Part shown: piece after piece, positions 41,951 to 49,390 of the stretch | How positions within the stretch are numbered: the stretch's first letter is position 1 | Layout of the letters: every line of letters starts with the position of its first letter | Source of the DNA: Myxococcales bacterium | GTDB taxonomy: Bacteria; Myxococcota_A; Polyangia; Polyangiales; Polyangiaceae | NCBI GenBank assembly: GCA_016712525.1 | Contig: JADJQX010000001.1 | Coordinates: forward strand, 2,232,001-2,296,000 | DNA: 64,000 bases | Direction: 5' to 3' | Notes under the pieces: generated by a model | Told to the model about the DNA's origin: nothing | The model's database searches: none | What the model saw: only the letters and a program-made list of their open reading frames with translations | Translations under genes and position numbers: made by a program

Positions 41951-42039
41951 AGATCATGGCCTTGGCGCGAACGTCGGTCGGATCTGGCCGAGCCGTGCGT
42001 CCAGAGATCAAGGACTTGGCGCGAACGTCGGTCGGATCT
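41951..42039. repeat. Two-copy 54-bp-period tandem repeat in a 380-bp intergenic region
   Basis: A 35-nt unit beginning AGATCA and ending GTCGGTCGGATCT occurs at 41951-41985 and 42005-42039 with two mismatches. The core from CTTGGCGCG to GGATCT (25 nt) is identical. Each unit starts AGATC and ends GGATCT, giving partial dyad ends. The surrounding gap 41781-42163 has no gene; its ends contain CCCAC-rich low-complexity sequence. Function unknown; it could be a regulatory site for the ferritin-like gene or a decayed dispersed repeat. Confidence 0.75.
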
Positions 42040-42163
42040 CGCCCCGATCAAGCCGCGGAGCTCGACCGCTCCCACCCCGCACGTGGGGCTGCCTCACGGC
42101 CCACCTGGCTCAAGCCGCCCACGTTGGCCCACACCGCCCACGCTGGCGCACCCGTGGCCCATC

Positions 42164-44092
42164 TCAACCCGCGGCGAGCTCGGCCTCGATCGACTCCCAC
42201 TCGGCCATGAGCGTCTCGATCTCCCCGTCCGCCGCGGCCTTCGCGTCCTCGAGCCGCTTGACCTCGTCGGGGCTCGTCCGCTCGAAGAACCCGTCCTCCG
42301 CGTACCGCGCGTCGATCGCCTTCTTCTTCTCCTCGAGCTCGTCGATCTTGGCCATCACCTTGTCGCGCCGGGCAGGCAGCGCCGCGAGCCGGTTGCGCCG
42401 CTTCTTCTGCTCTTCCCATGACCCGCCCTCGGGCTCCTTCGTCGGCTCGGTCGCCTTGGTCGCGTCGGCCTGGGCCTTCGCCTTCGCCGAGACCGCGTCC
42501 CCGTCGAGGTGGTCGTCCCCGCACCGCTCGAGATACTCCGCGAACGTGCCGGGGAAGTCGTTCGGCCCCTCCGGCCGCAGCTCCACGATGCGCGTCGCCA
42601 GCTCCGACACGAAGTGCCGGTCGTGCGAGACGAAGATCACCGTGCCCTCGAACTCCCGCAGCCCCTCCACGAGCGCCCCGATCGCCTCGATGTCGAGGTG
42701 GTTCGTGGGCTCGTCCAAGAGCAGCACGTTCGGCTTCTCCACCGCGATCCGCGCGAACACGAGCCGCGCCGCCTCGCCCCCCGAGAGCTTGCCCACCGGC
42801 TTCTCCACCTCGTCCCCCGAGAAGAGCACCCGCCCGAGCTGCCCACGCACGTAGCTCGTCCCCTCGCGCGGGCATGCCTCCCACACGTAGTCGAGCGGCT
42901 TCATGTTCGGGTTCTTCATCACGTCGTGGTGGTCCTGCGCGAAGTACCCCACGCGCACCTCGTGCCCGAGGCTCACCTTGCCCGCGTCGGGCGCGACGTC
43001 CCCCACCACGATCTTGAGCAGCGTCGATTTCCCGAGCCCGTTCGGCCCGATGATGCCCACCTTCTCCCCGCGCCGCACGGTCAGCGACACGTCGCGCAGC
43101 ACCTTCTTCTCGCCGTACGCCTTCGAGATCCCGTCGAGCGTGAGCACGTCCTTTCCGCTCGGCCGCTCCGGCTCGAACCGAAAGAGCGGCGTCCTCCGCG
43201 ACGAGGCCGCGAGCTCCTCCACCTCGATGCGCTCGATCTGCTTGAGCCGGCTCTGCGCCTGCTTCGCCTTCGTCGCCTTCGCCCCGAACCGCTCCACGAA
43301 CGCGCGCTTCTCGGCGATGATCTTCTCGGCCCGCGCGATCTCTTCTTCTTTTTGCGCCCGAGCGAGGGCCTTTTGGTCACAAAAAGATCTGTAGTTCCCG
43401 GTGTATAGGGTGATCGTCTCGTAGTCGACGTCGAGCACGTGGGTCGCCACGTTGTCGAGGAAGCGCACGTCGTGCGAGATGACGAGCGCCACGCCCCGGT
43501 AGCCCGCGAGGAACTTCTCGAGCCACCGGATCGACAGGATGTCGAGGTGGTTCGTCGGCTCGTCGAGCAAGAGCGCGTCCGGCCCTCCCACGAGCACCTG
43601 CGCCAAGAGCACGCGCAGCTTGAACCCGCCCGAGAGCGTCGACAAAGGCTGCCGGTGCTGCGCCGCCGGGATCCCGAGCCCCACGAGCACCGCCGTCGCG
43701 CGCGCCTCGAGCGTGGTCCCCCCGAGCGTCGACAGCTCGTGCTCGATGTCCGCGAGCCTGTGCGGATCTCCCTCGCCCCGATCGACGATCGCCGTGCGCT
43801 CCTCGAGCAGCGCGTACGTCCGCGCATCGCCCCGCATCGCGAGCGCCAAGATTTGCTCCGCGTCCGACAGGAAGTGGTCCTGCCTCAGCACACCCACGCG
43901 CGCGTTCGGCGGAAACGTCACGAGCCCGTCCGTCGCCGGCTCGTCCCCCGCGAGGACCTTCATGAAGGTCGATTTGCCCGACCCGTTCGCGCCCACGAGG
44001 CCATACCGGGACCCGGCGTTGAGCTGGAACGTCGCCCCCTCGAACAGGGTGCGAGCGCCGAACGATTTCGCGAGCTTGGAGACGCCGATCAT
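42164..44092 (-). CDS. ABC-F ATPase (YbiT/EttA type)
   Basis: 642 residues, two ABC domains and no membrane segments. ABC-F proteins act on the ribosome, relieving stalled or antibiotic-bound states. First domain: Walker A GANGSGKS near 34, signature LSGGF, Walker B ALLLDEPTNHLD. Second: GPNGLGKS near 349, LSGGEAARL, VLLLDEPTNHLD. The inter-domain linker (about 230-300, KEEEIARAEKIIAEKRAFVERFGAKATKAKQAQSRLKQIE) is the P-site tRNA interaction motif. A C-terminal charged coiled coil (about 560-640) is also present. Start ATG 44092; the longer frame upstream is not coding-like. The subfamily cannot be fixed by eye. Confidence 0.92.
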   Translation of the reverse strand: MIGVSKLAKSFGARTLFEGATFQLNAGSRYGLVGANGSGKSTFMKVLAGDEPATDGLVTFPPNARVGVLRQDHFLSDAEQILALAMRGDARTYALLEERTAIVDRGEGDPHRLADIEHELSTLGGTTLEARATAVLVGLGIPAAQHRQPLSTLSGGFKLRVLLAQVLVGGPDALLLDEPTNHLDILSIRWLEKFLAGYRGVALVISHDVRFLDNVATHVLDVDYETITLYTGNYRSFCDQKALARAQKEEEIARAEKIIAEKRAFVERFGAKATKAKQAQSRLKQIERIEVEELAASSRRTPLFRFEPERPSGKDVLTLDGISKAYGEKKVLRDVSLTVRRGEKVGIIGPNGLGKSTLLKIVVGDVAPDAGKVSLGHEVRVGYFAQDHHDVMKNPNMKPLDYVWEACPREGTSYVRGQLGRVLFSGDEVEKPVGKLSGGEAARLVFARIAVEKPNVLLLDEPTNHLDIEAIGALVEGLREFEGTVIFVSHDRHFVSELATRIVELRPEGPNDFPGTFAEYLERCGDDHLDGDAVSAKAKAQADATKATEPTKEPEGGSWEEQKKRRNRLAALPARRDKVMAKIDELEEKKKAIDARYAEDGFFERTSPDEVKRLEDAKAAADGEIETLMAEWESIEAELAAG

Positions 44093-44177
44093 CGCCGCGG
44101 ACCCTACCAAGCCGCGCGCCCGAAAAAAACCGCGCCCTTCGCGCCTCCTCCACTCCTCCCCCGCGTACCCTTCCCCC

Positions 44178-44678
44178 ATGTACCGCGAGCCCCCCGAGAG
44201 CCCTCCCGTCGTCGTCACGAGCGACAAGCTCGTCCAAGCCTTCGACTCCGCCACCGGCAAGCCCCTCTGGGAGGTCGAGCTCGAGAGCGGAGGCTACCCG
44301 CGCCTCGCGAGCACCGGCGCGATCCTCGTCGTCGCCGTCGGGAAGCTCGCCAAGGTCATCGACCTGCACCACGGCAAGGTCCTCTACGAGCTGCCCCTCG
44401 AGTTCTCCGTGGCCGCGGCCGTGGCCGACGGGGCGCGTGTCGTCCTCGCAGGAGATCGTGGCCTCGTCTGCCTCGACGCCCGCGGCGTCATGTGGTGCGT
44501 CCGCCCCGTCGAGAGCGAAGAGGGCTTCTTCGGCACCCGCGACGTCGCCTTCGGCGTCCACGACGGCCAAGGTCGCCCCGTCGCCCGCCTCGCCCGTTTC
44601 GCCGGCGAACGTGTCTCCCGCTCCGACTACGGCCTCTGCCTCGGCACCAGCATCGCTCAGCCCGACGTCAACACCTGA
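44178..44678 (+). CDS. PQQ-like beta-propeller fragment protein
   Basis: 166 residues, no signal peptide. 'VVTSDKLVQAFDSATGKPLWEVELESGG' and 'VIDLHHGKVLYELPL' are PQQ-type propeller blades (AxxxxTGkxlW), and 'VVLAGDRGLVCLDARGVMWCV' is another. Only three or four blades are present, where a full propeller needs seven or eight, so it must oligomerise or be a remnant. ATG 44178 is 85 bp from the divergent ABC-F start. No function can be assigned. Confidence 0.7.
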   Translation: MYREPPESPPVVVTSDKLVQAFDSATGKPLWEVELESGGYPRLASTGAILVVAVGKLAKVIDLHHGKVLYELPLEFSVAAAVADGARVVLAGDRGLVCLDARGVMWCVRPVESEEGFFGTRDVAFGVHDGQGRPVARLARFAGERVSRSDYGLCLGTSIAQPDVNT

Positions 44679-44704
44679 GCCCGCGCACCAGAATCCCCGA
44701 GCCC

Positions 44705-44819
44705 CGAGAGGGATGCCCCCCGCTCGTCACGCACGTCACCACGCAGGTGCTCGGCCTCCGGCCTGCGCGCCTGCGGGCACCCCCAAATCGGGCGCTCCGC
44801 GCCCTCAGGGGGTGCCACC
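44705..44819. repeat. 115-bp hairpin repeat, copy 1
   Basis: Identical over 115 bp to 45835-45949 (same orientation, 1130 bp apart). Contains a long hairpin: GGCACCCCC (44776-44784) pairs perfectly with GGGGGTGCC (44808-44816), enclosing GGGCGC-TCC-GCGCCC. A further CGCAGG...CCTGCG and GGCC-TCC-GGCC pair lies to the left. It supplies the stop codon (TGA on the minus strand at 44805-44807) and last few codons of the secreted-protein gene. Probably a dispersed extragenic palindromic element that may act as a terminator or mRNA stabiliser. Confidence 0.9.
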
Positions 44820-45713
44820 CCCAGGCGCCTCCTCGACCACCGTGCGAATCTCGCCCGACCCCAGGTTCATCAGCACGCGCCGCGTGGTCCTGTCGAAGCG
44901 CGGGTCGGGCCGCACACGCACGACCTCGAGCGTCTCGTCGTCCACGTCCACCGCGTACGGCAGCCCGCCGAGCCGCATCGCGAACCTGTGCACGAGCCGC
45001 GCGACGTCCCCGACCGGCACCACCACAAGCTCGCTCAGGTACGACCGCTGGGCCTCGTCGATCTCGAACTGCGGGTGGTCCGCGACGAGCTGCCTCGCCG
45101 CGGCCTCGCGGGCGTCTCCGCGCGTCGACCGCTGCGGCGCGAGCTCCGCGTAGCCCAAGAGCTTCGCGGCCGAGGCCCGCACGATCCCGCGCCCCGCGAC
45201 CACGTCGAGCGTCACGTTGCAGTCGCACGCGACGTCCCCCTCGCCACGCTGGTAGACGAAGCGTGCAGTATCCCCGTGTCGCTCCACCACGACGAGCCGG
45301 AGGTCCTCGGCGCGCGCGAGCTCACCTGCGACGGGCAGCTTCGCGAATGCCTCACGCACCGCCGCGTCCTCGGCCGTGACCGCCGCGAGCGGCGCGAGCC
45401 CCAGCGCACCGACGCTCGCGATACGGCACGACGGATCACACACCACCCGCGGCACGAAGGGCGCCCCCGCGAGCGCCGCGAGAGCCAACCGCTCGGCCGC
45501 CGCGTTGGCGAGGTAACGGTTCGTGCTCTCGTAGTTGGGCCGTGGCGGTCCACGGAGGAGGTCCACCTCGGTGTCCTCGAACGACGGGAGAATGGTCGCC
45601 TCGGCAGCGGACGGCCGCATCACCCCCAGCAAGAAGACGAGCCCGACCACGAGCCACGAGGGCACGACGCCCCCAAAACCTGCGCGAAGACCCTGGGCAA
45701 CGAGACGCTTCAT
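44805..45713 (-). CDS. Secreted protein, unknown function
   Basis: 302 residues. Start at ATG 45713 (MKRLVAQGLRAGFGG) because GAGAGGG lies six bases upstream; a longer frame to 45740 exists. Signal peptide: VVPSWLVVGLVFLLGVMRPSAAEA, cleaved near residue 37. The mature protein has a Cys pair (CDPSCRI) and a second (CDCN), with long helix-strand alternation and no known motif. The last codons and the stop lie inside the 115-bp repeat copy 1, so the original C-terminus may have been replaced. Flanked on both sides by identical repeats. Confidence 0.72.
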   Translation of the reverse strand: MKRLVAQGLRAGFGGVVPSWLVVGLVFLLGVMRPSAAEATILPSFEDTEVDLLRGPPRPNYESTNRYLANAAAERLALAALAGAPFVPRVVCDPSCRIASVGALGLAPLAAVTAEDAAVREAFAKLPVAGELARAEDLRLVVVERHGDTARFVYQRGEGDVACDCNVTLDVVAGRGIVRASAAKLLGYAELAPQRSTRGDAREAAARQLVADHPQFEIDEAQRSYLSELVVVPVGDVARLVHRFAMRLGGLPYAVDVDDETLEVVRVRPDPRFDRTTRRVLMNLGSGEIRTVVEEAPGGGTP

Positions 45714-45834
45714 GACGACCCTCTCGGCAGGTCGCCCCACGTCGTTGCGTCAAATCGTCCGAGCGCGGTCGAATTCTGCTAAACCATTGAAACTACGCCA
45801 CTTATGGCACTCCTCGGTCGCCCGCCACGAGCCT

Positions 45835-45949
45835 CGAGAGGGATGCCCCCCGCTCGTCACGCACGTCACCACGCAGGTGCTCGGCCTCCGGCCTGCGCGC
45901 CTGCGGGCACCCCCAAATCGGGCGCTCCGCGCCCTCAGGGGGTGCCACC
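45835..45949. repeat. 115-bp hairpin repeat, copy 2
   Basis: Exact copy of 44705-44819 in the same orientation. Its main hairpin arms are at 45906-45914 and 45938-45946. It lies in the 255-bp space between the start of the secreted-protein gene (45713) and the end of the gene at 45969, 20 bp past that gene's stop codon, again at the 3' end of a minus-strand gene. Confidence 0.9.
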
Positions 45950-45968
45950 TCTCACCCCTCGGCGCGCC

Positions 45969-46751
45969 CTATCCGTCGACAAGCAGCTCGACGCCGAACC
46001 GTGCCGCCGAGGCGCAGCTCCTCAAGAACGCTGCCATCTCCTCGAGCTGACCTTGCATCGGCGGGACGTTCGCGAATGCGAGCACCTGCGCGCGACGATT
46101 CGCGTCCGAGAGGATGCCGGGGTCGATGTCGTGGGGCACCAAGCCGAAGAAGAGCGCCACCATGAAGGCGTGCGTGTCGCCGAGGTGCCCGACGTGGAAC
46201 AGCATGTGGAAGACTTGGTCGGAGGTCAGCGTGAATCCGCCCGGGTAGCTCCCGACGAGCGCGGTCTTGCTCTCGAAGAACGTGTCGGAGCCTCGGCGCA
46301 TCGCCGCGGCCTGCGCGCCGTCCCAGCCGAAGTCCTCGATCGCGCGCTGGAGGAAGCGACCCGCGGTGGTGTCGAGGCTCGCGGGGAGCCGTGACCACAG
46401 CCAACGTTCGGTCTCGGCGCGGATCGGGTAGCTCAGATAGCCGACACACCCGTAGCCTTCCTTGGAGCCCGCGTTCGCGATGCACGATCGGCAGTGGCCC
46501 ACGTGGGGGGCGAGGGCGTTCGCGCGCCGCATGAGATCGGCAACGCTCACGTCGCTCTCTTCGGGCCCCGTCGGTCTCTGGAGCACGACACGAAAGGTGA
46601 TCTGCTCCGGGGGCCGGTTATCCCCAGCGGCCCGCGCGTGGCCGAGCACCATGTTCGCTCGGTCGCGGTCCTTGAGAAGTTGCACGATCGCCTCGATGCC
46701 GAGGGCCCTCTTCGGCTCGCAATCGAGATCCACCACGGTGTCCACTCCCAT
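45969..46751 (-). CDS. Hypothetical cytoplasmic protein with Cys cluster
   Basis: 260 residues from ATG 46751 (MGVDTVVDLDCEPKRALG), chosen for GAGGAGG six bases upstream; an ATG at 46805 is in frame. No signal peptide. Residues 75-100 contain VGHCRSCIANAGSKEGYGCVGYLSYPI, a CxxC followed by a third Cys. A Tyr-rich and acidic region follows, then a helical C-terminus (FHMLFHVGHLGDTHAFMVALFFGLV). This looks like a conserved family of large-genome bacteria, but I do not recognise it. The three Cys could bind metal or an FeS cluster with another ligand. Confidence 0.7.
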   Translation of the reverse strand: MGVDTVVDLDCEPKRALGIEAIVQLLKDRDRANMVLGHARAAGDNRPPEQITFRVVLQRPTGPEESDVSVADLMRRANALAPHVGHCRSCIANAGSKEGYGCVGYLSYPIRAETERWLWSRLPASLDTTAGRFLQRAIEDFGWDGAQAAAMRRGSDTFFESKTALVGSYPGGFTLTSDQVFHMLFHVGHLGDTHAFMVALFFGLVPHDIDPGILSDANRRAQVLAFANVPPMQGQLEEMAAFLRSCASAARFGVELLVDG

Positions 46752-46878
46752 CGGCGCCTCCTCGGCGCCAAGATAGCGCCCGACGGCCTCGTCGTCCCCA
46801 AGCACCGGTCAGGACGATTCACAAATGGAACGTCCCGGACGGCGCCAAGCGGGAGTCACCTGCCAACAGGAGGCTGTC

Positions 46879-47808
46879 ATGGCCCGATGGCCCCCTTTCC
46901 CCGCGGCGTCCTTCGCCGCCCTTTTGCTCCTCGCGTCCGCCTCGTGTGGCACGGAGCCCGCCCCCGAGCCCACCTTCGCCGACATCCCCGTCGGCACCCC
47001 CTTCGCCACCACACCAGCGCCCGTCCGCGAACGCTCCGCGCTCGGAGAAGTCGCCCCGGTCCCCGAGCTCGTCGCCTACCTCGGGTACTTCCGAAGAGAC
47101 CCGATCCTCCCTCGTTCGACGGGCGCCCCGTGCGAGACGGTGCCGTACCACCTGGCGGCGTTCGAGGCGCAAGTCTACCCGTGGACGTACGGTGACCTTC
47201 GCCGCTGCGTGGCCGAGGGCGTGTGCCCCAACGGGCTCGTGGACGACTCGCCACCCCGTCAGGACGACGACATCTATGTCGAGGTCGAAGCTGACGCCGC
47301 GACCAAGCTGTGTCGACTTCACGGCGGCGAGGTCATCACGAACGCGCAGCTCGTCGCGCTCGCGCAAGGTGGCCAGCGACGCGTGGCGTGGGAGTCCTTC
47401 GAGTCCGACGTGCTCTCCCGGTGCGCGGTCGAGGGGCGTCGCACCGTGTGCTCTCCATACGAGGTTCCCTCTGACAGAACCGTGCGGCGAAAGGCGAGCG
47501 AGCCCCGGGAGGCCCGTGGGCCGTACGGGCACTATGGCCTGCTCGGAGACTTCAGCTTGGTGCGTCAGTTCCCGGACGGGTATCGCATCGAATTCAACCG
47601 CGACGGGTGCTCCGGCCCCTCGCTTCCGCCCGGGGTCGAGTCTGGAACCGAACGTATGGCGCGTATGAACAGTGACCTCACGGCGCTCACGCTTCCCGCC
47701 GGTCACTCCGAGACGTGGGAGCTTTGGTCCGGCCCGCTATCGAGCGCTGGGGCTACCGACCGCAAGACCGGCCGTGTCCGGTGCGCATTTCCCGCGAAGA
47801 CCAACTAG
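46879..47808 (+). CDS. Lipoprotein with degenerate FGE/SUMF1-like domain
   Basis: 309 residues. ATG 46879 has AGGAGG seven bases upstream; the signal peptide ends at SASC (about residue 24). From about 85: FEAQVYPWTYGDLRRCVAEGVCPNG and ADAATKLCRLHGGEVITNAQLVALAQ echo the formylglycine-generating enzyme/SUMF1 fold, where the equivalent text is 'F.iD..EVT...Y..CV.aG.C' and 'A..yC.w.G.RLPTe.EWE.A'. The C-terminal FGE motifs (GNVWEW, RGGS) are not found, and the active-site Cys are absent. Probably a binding relative, not an enzyme. Assignment is tentative. Confidence 0.6.
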   Translation: MARWPPFPAASFAALLLLASASCGTEPAPEPTFADIPVGTPFATTPAPVRERSALGEVAPVPELVAYLGYFRRDPILPRSTGAPCETVPYHLAAFEAQVYPWTYGDLRRCVAEGVCPNGLVDDSPPRQDDDIYVEVEADAATKLCRLHGGEVITNAQLVALAQGGQRRVAWESFESDVLSRCAVEGRRTVCSPYEVPSDRTVRRKASEPREARGPYGHYGLLGDFSLVRQFPDGYRIEFNRDGCSGPSLPPGVESGTERMARMNSDLTALTLPAGHSETWELWSGPLSSAGATDRKTGRVRCAFPAKTN

Positions 47809-47812
47809 ATAG

Positions 47813-47844
47813 AAAAAAGCCCGGGATCCACTCGGATCCCGGGC
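47813..47844 (-). terminator. Intrinsic terminator of the tuf gene
   Basis: On the minus strand, GCCCGGGATCC-gagt-GGATCCCGGGC, a perfect 11-bp stem, followed by TTTTTT (47818-47813). It lies seven bases past the tuf stop at 47851. A strong rho-independent terminator; the convergent lipoprotein gene ends just beside it. Confidence 0.95.
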
Positions 47845-47850
47845 CTCCCC

Positions 47851-49014
47851 CTACGTGATCGCCGTGACGATCCCCGCGCCCACCGTGCGCTTCCCTTCAC
47901 GTACCGAGAAGCGCATGCCGGGCTCGAGGCCGACGGCCCTCGCGAGCATGAAACCGATCTTGGCGCGGGAGCCCGGGGCGATGGACTCGGTGTCCGCGCG
48001 CACGATCGTGCCCGTGACGTCCGTCGTGCCGAAGAAGAACTGAGGCATGTAGCCTGCGCCGAACGGCGTGTGCCGCCCTCCCTCGTCGGCCCCGAGCACG
48101 TAGAGCTCCGCCTCGCCGCCCGCGTGCGGGGTGACCGAGCCGGGCGCGCAGAGCACCTGGCCGCGGAACACCTCGTCGCGCGCGACGCCGCGGAGGAGCA
48201 GGCCCACGTTCTCGCCCGCGCGGGCCTCGGGGAGCGAGCGCCGGAACGACTCGATCCCCGTGACGACGACGGCGCGCGCCCCCTCGCCGCCCAAGATCTC
48301 CACCTGGGCCCCCACGGGCAAGACCCCGCGCGTGACCCGGCCCGTGACGACGGTGCCGCGCCCCGGGATGGTGAAGACGTCTTGGATGGGCATGAGGAAC
48401 GGGCTCGCGACGTCCCGCTCGGGCGCCGGGAAGGCGTCGAGCGCCTCGACGAGCTCGACGATCGCGCGGGTGCGAGGGCCATGGATCTCCCCCGCGTCCA
48501 CGGCCGCGAGCGCGTCGCGCGCCGAGCCCTTCACGAACCGGACGCCGTGGTACCCGTGCTTCTCGAGGATGTCCGTCGTCTCGAGGACGACGAGCTCCAC
48601 GAGCTCGGGATCGGCCACGTCCATCTTGTTCACGAAGACCACGACGTTCGCGACGCCCACCTGGCGCGCCAAGAGCACGTGCTCGCGCGTCTGCTCCTCG
48701 GGGCCCTGCGACCCGTCGACGAGCACGATCGCCGCGTCCATCTGCGACGCGCCGGTGATCATGTTCTTCACGTAGTCGGCGTGCCCCGGGCAGTCGACGT
48801 GGGCATAATGCCGAGTCGCCGAGGTGTACTCCACGTGCGCGAGGTTGATCGTGATCCCGCGCATGCGCTCCTCGGGCGCCGCGTCGATCTGGTCGAGCGA
48901 CTTGCCCTTCCCGCCGTAGAGCGCGGCCATGACCTTGGTGATGGCCGAGGTGAGGGTCGTCTTGCCGTGGTCGACGTGCCCGATGGTGCCGACGTTCATA
49001 TGCACTTTGTTCAT
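47851..49014 (-). CDS. tuf: Divergent short elongation factor Tu
   Basis: 387 residues; standard EF-Tu has 393-396. Delivers aminoacyl-tRNA to the ribosome with GTP hydrolysis. G-domain motifs are intact: GHVDHGKT (residues 13-20), [15 protein letters not shown]. Domains 2 and 3 are complete ([40 protein letters not shown]). Differences: the usual AKEKFERTKPH start is missing (it begins [12 protein letters not shown]), and the end reads [20 protein letters not shown]. The usual Ala 375 (E. coli numbering), a kirromycin-resistance position, is Ser, and Tyr 160 aligns with His. ATG 49014 is favoured: GGAG seven bases upstream; ATG 49020 is too close. Likely a second, specialised copy. Confidence 0.92.
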   Translation of the reverse strand: MNKVHMNVGTIGHVDHGKTTLTSAITKVMAALYGGKGKSLDQIDAAPEERMRGITINLAHVEYTSATRHYAHVDCPGHADYVKNMITGASQMDAAIVLVDGSQGPEEQTREHVLLARQVGVANVVVFVNKMDVADPELVELVVLETTDILEKHGYHGVRFVKGSARDALAAVDAGEIHGPRTRAIVELVEALDAFPAPERDVASPFLMPIQDVFTIPGRGTVVTGRVTRGVLPVGAQVEILGGEGARAVVVTGIESFRRSLPEARAGENVGLLLRGVARDEVFRGQVLCAPGSVTPHAGGEAELYVLGADEGGRHTPFGAGYMPQFFFGTTDVTGTIVRADTESIAPGSRAKIGFMLARAVGLEPGMRFSVREGKRTVGAGIVTAIT

Positions 49015-49037
49015 GGTCATTCTCCAACTTCGGTATC

Positions 49038-49055
49038 CGGGCACACGTGTGCCCG
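49038..49055. promoter_or_regulatory. 18-bp perfect palindrome before tuf
   Basis: CGGGCACACGTGTGCCCG, a perfect inverted repeat 23 bp upstream of the tuf start, between the attenuator and the ribosome binding site. It could be an operator or an RNA hairpin near the Shine-Dalgarno sequence. Confidence 0.6.
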
Positions 49056-49152
49056 AGCCTGCCGCGCGCCATGCGCGGAGACGTGCTGCGGCGATGGTCC
49101 GTGAGCCCTCCCGAGCGGTGCTCGAGGTCACCGTGGGCCGCACGAACGCGCC

Positions 49153-49192
49153 AAAAACGCAAAACCCCTCGGGCCTAGTGGGCCGAGGGGTT
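49153..49192 (-). terminator. Intrinsic terminator/attenuator between leader ORF and tuf
   Basis: On the minus strand AACCCCTCGG (49192-49183) pairs perfectly with CCGAGGGGTT (49172-49163) around a 10-base loop that has two further pairs, followed by TTGCGTTTTT. It lies 21 bp past the leader ORF stop and 139 bp before the tuf ATG, in the same direction. Transcripts from the visible promoter must pass it to reach tuf, so it behaves as an attenuator if tuf has no other promoter. Confidence 0.8.
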
Positions 49193-49212
49193 AGGACTCG
49201 CCGGACTCGCCT

Positions 49213-49320
49213 TCAGCGATCCGGCCGACGTTCGTTCCCGCGCTCTCGACACACGACGGCCACGCGCGACTCTTTCGAGTCGTCCTTGCGTGAGTCGGAT
49301 GAGAGCGCAAAGAGGAACAT
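49213..49320 (-). CDS. 35-residue leader peptide upstream of tuf
   Basis: ATG 49320 to TGA 49213. The peptide starts MFLFALSSDSRKDDSKES and ends in an Arg-rich stretch, RERGNERRPDR. GGAG is six bases upstream of the ATG, a better site than most genes in this window have. A near-consensus promoter directly precedes it and an intrinsic terminator follows. No run of one amino acid stands out, although Ser, Arg and Asp are frequent. It may be a regulatory leader whose translation controls the terminator, or a free-standing small gene. I know no homologue. Confidence 0.7.
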   Translation of the reverse strand: MFLFALSSDSRKDDSKESRVAVVCRERGNERRPDR

Positions 49321-49332
49321 AGGATTCTCCGC

Positions 49333-49360
49333 AGTATGAACCGAATACCCGAATTGTCAA
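49333..49360 (-). promoter_or_regulatory. Sigma-70-type promoter of the leader/tuf unit
   Basis: Minus strand: TTGACA (49360-49355, perfect -35), a 16-base spacer, CATACT (49338-49333, four of six at -10). The start site would fall a few bases before the GGAG of the leader ORF. The best -35 match seen in the window. Confidence 0.75.
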
Positions 49361-49390
49361 GCCGTGCCCGAAGCGTGGCCTCACGGGCCT

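Noticed and set aside
41233..42075. Minus-strand frame containing an 18-residue repeat (RSDRRSRQ)
   Set aside because: The repeat is a by-product of the 54-bp DNA repeat, and the frame overlaps the ferritin-like gene in another phase.
44705..45949. Insertion sequence or composite transposon
   Set aside because: No transposase, terminal inverted repeats or target duplications are visible; the flanked gene is an ordinary secreted-protein gene.
49175..49384. A 69-codon minus-strand frame overlapping the leader region
   Set aside because: It has a poor start, runs through the promoter of the leader ORF and ends inside the terminator; the 35-codon frame with GGAG is the better candidate.
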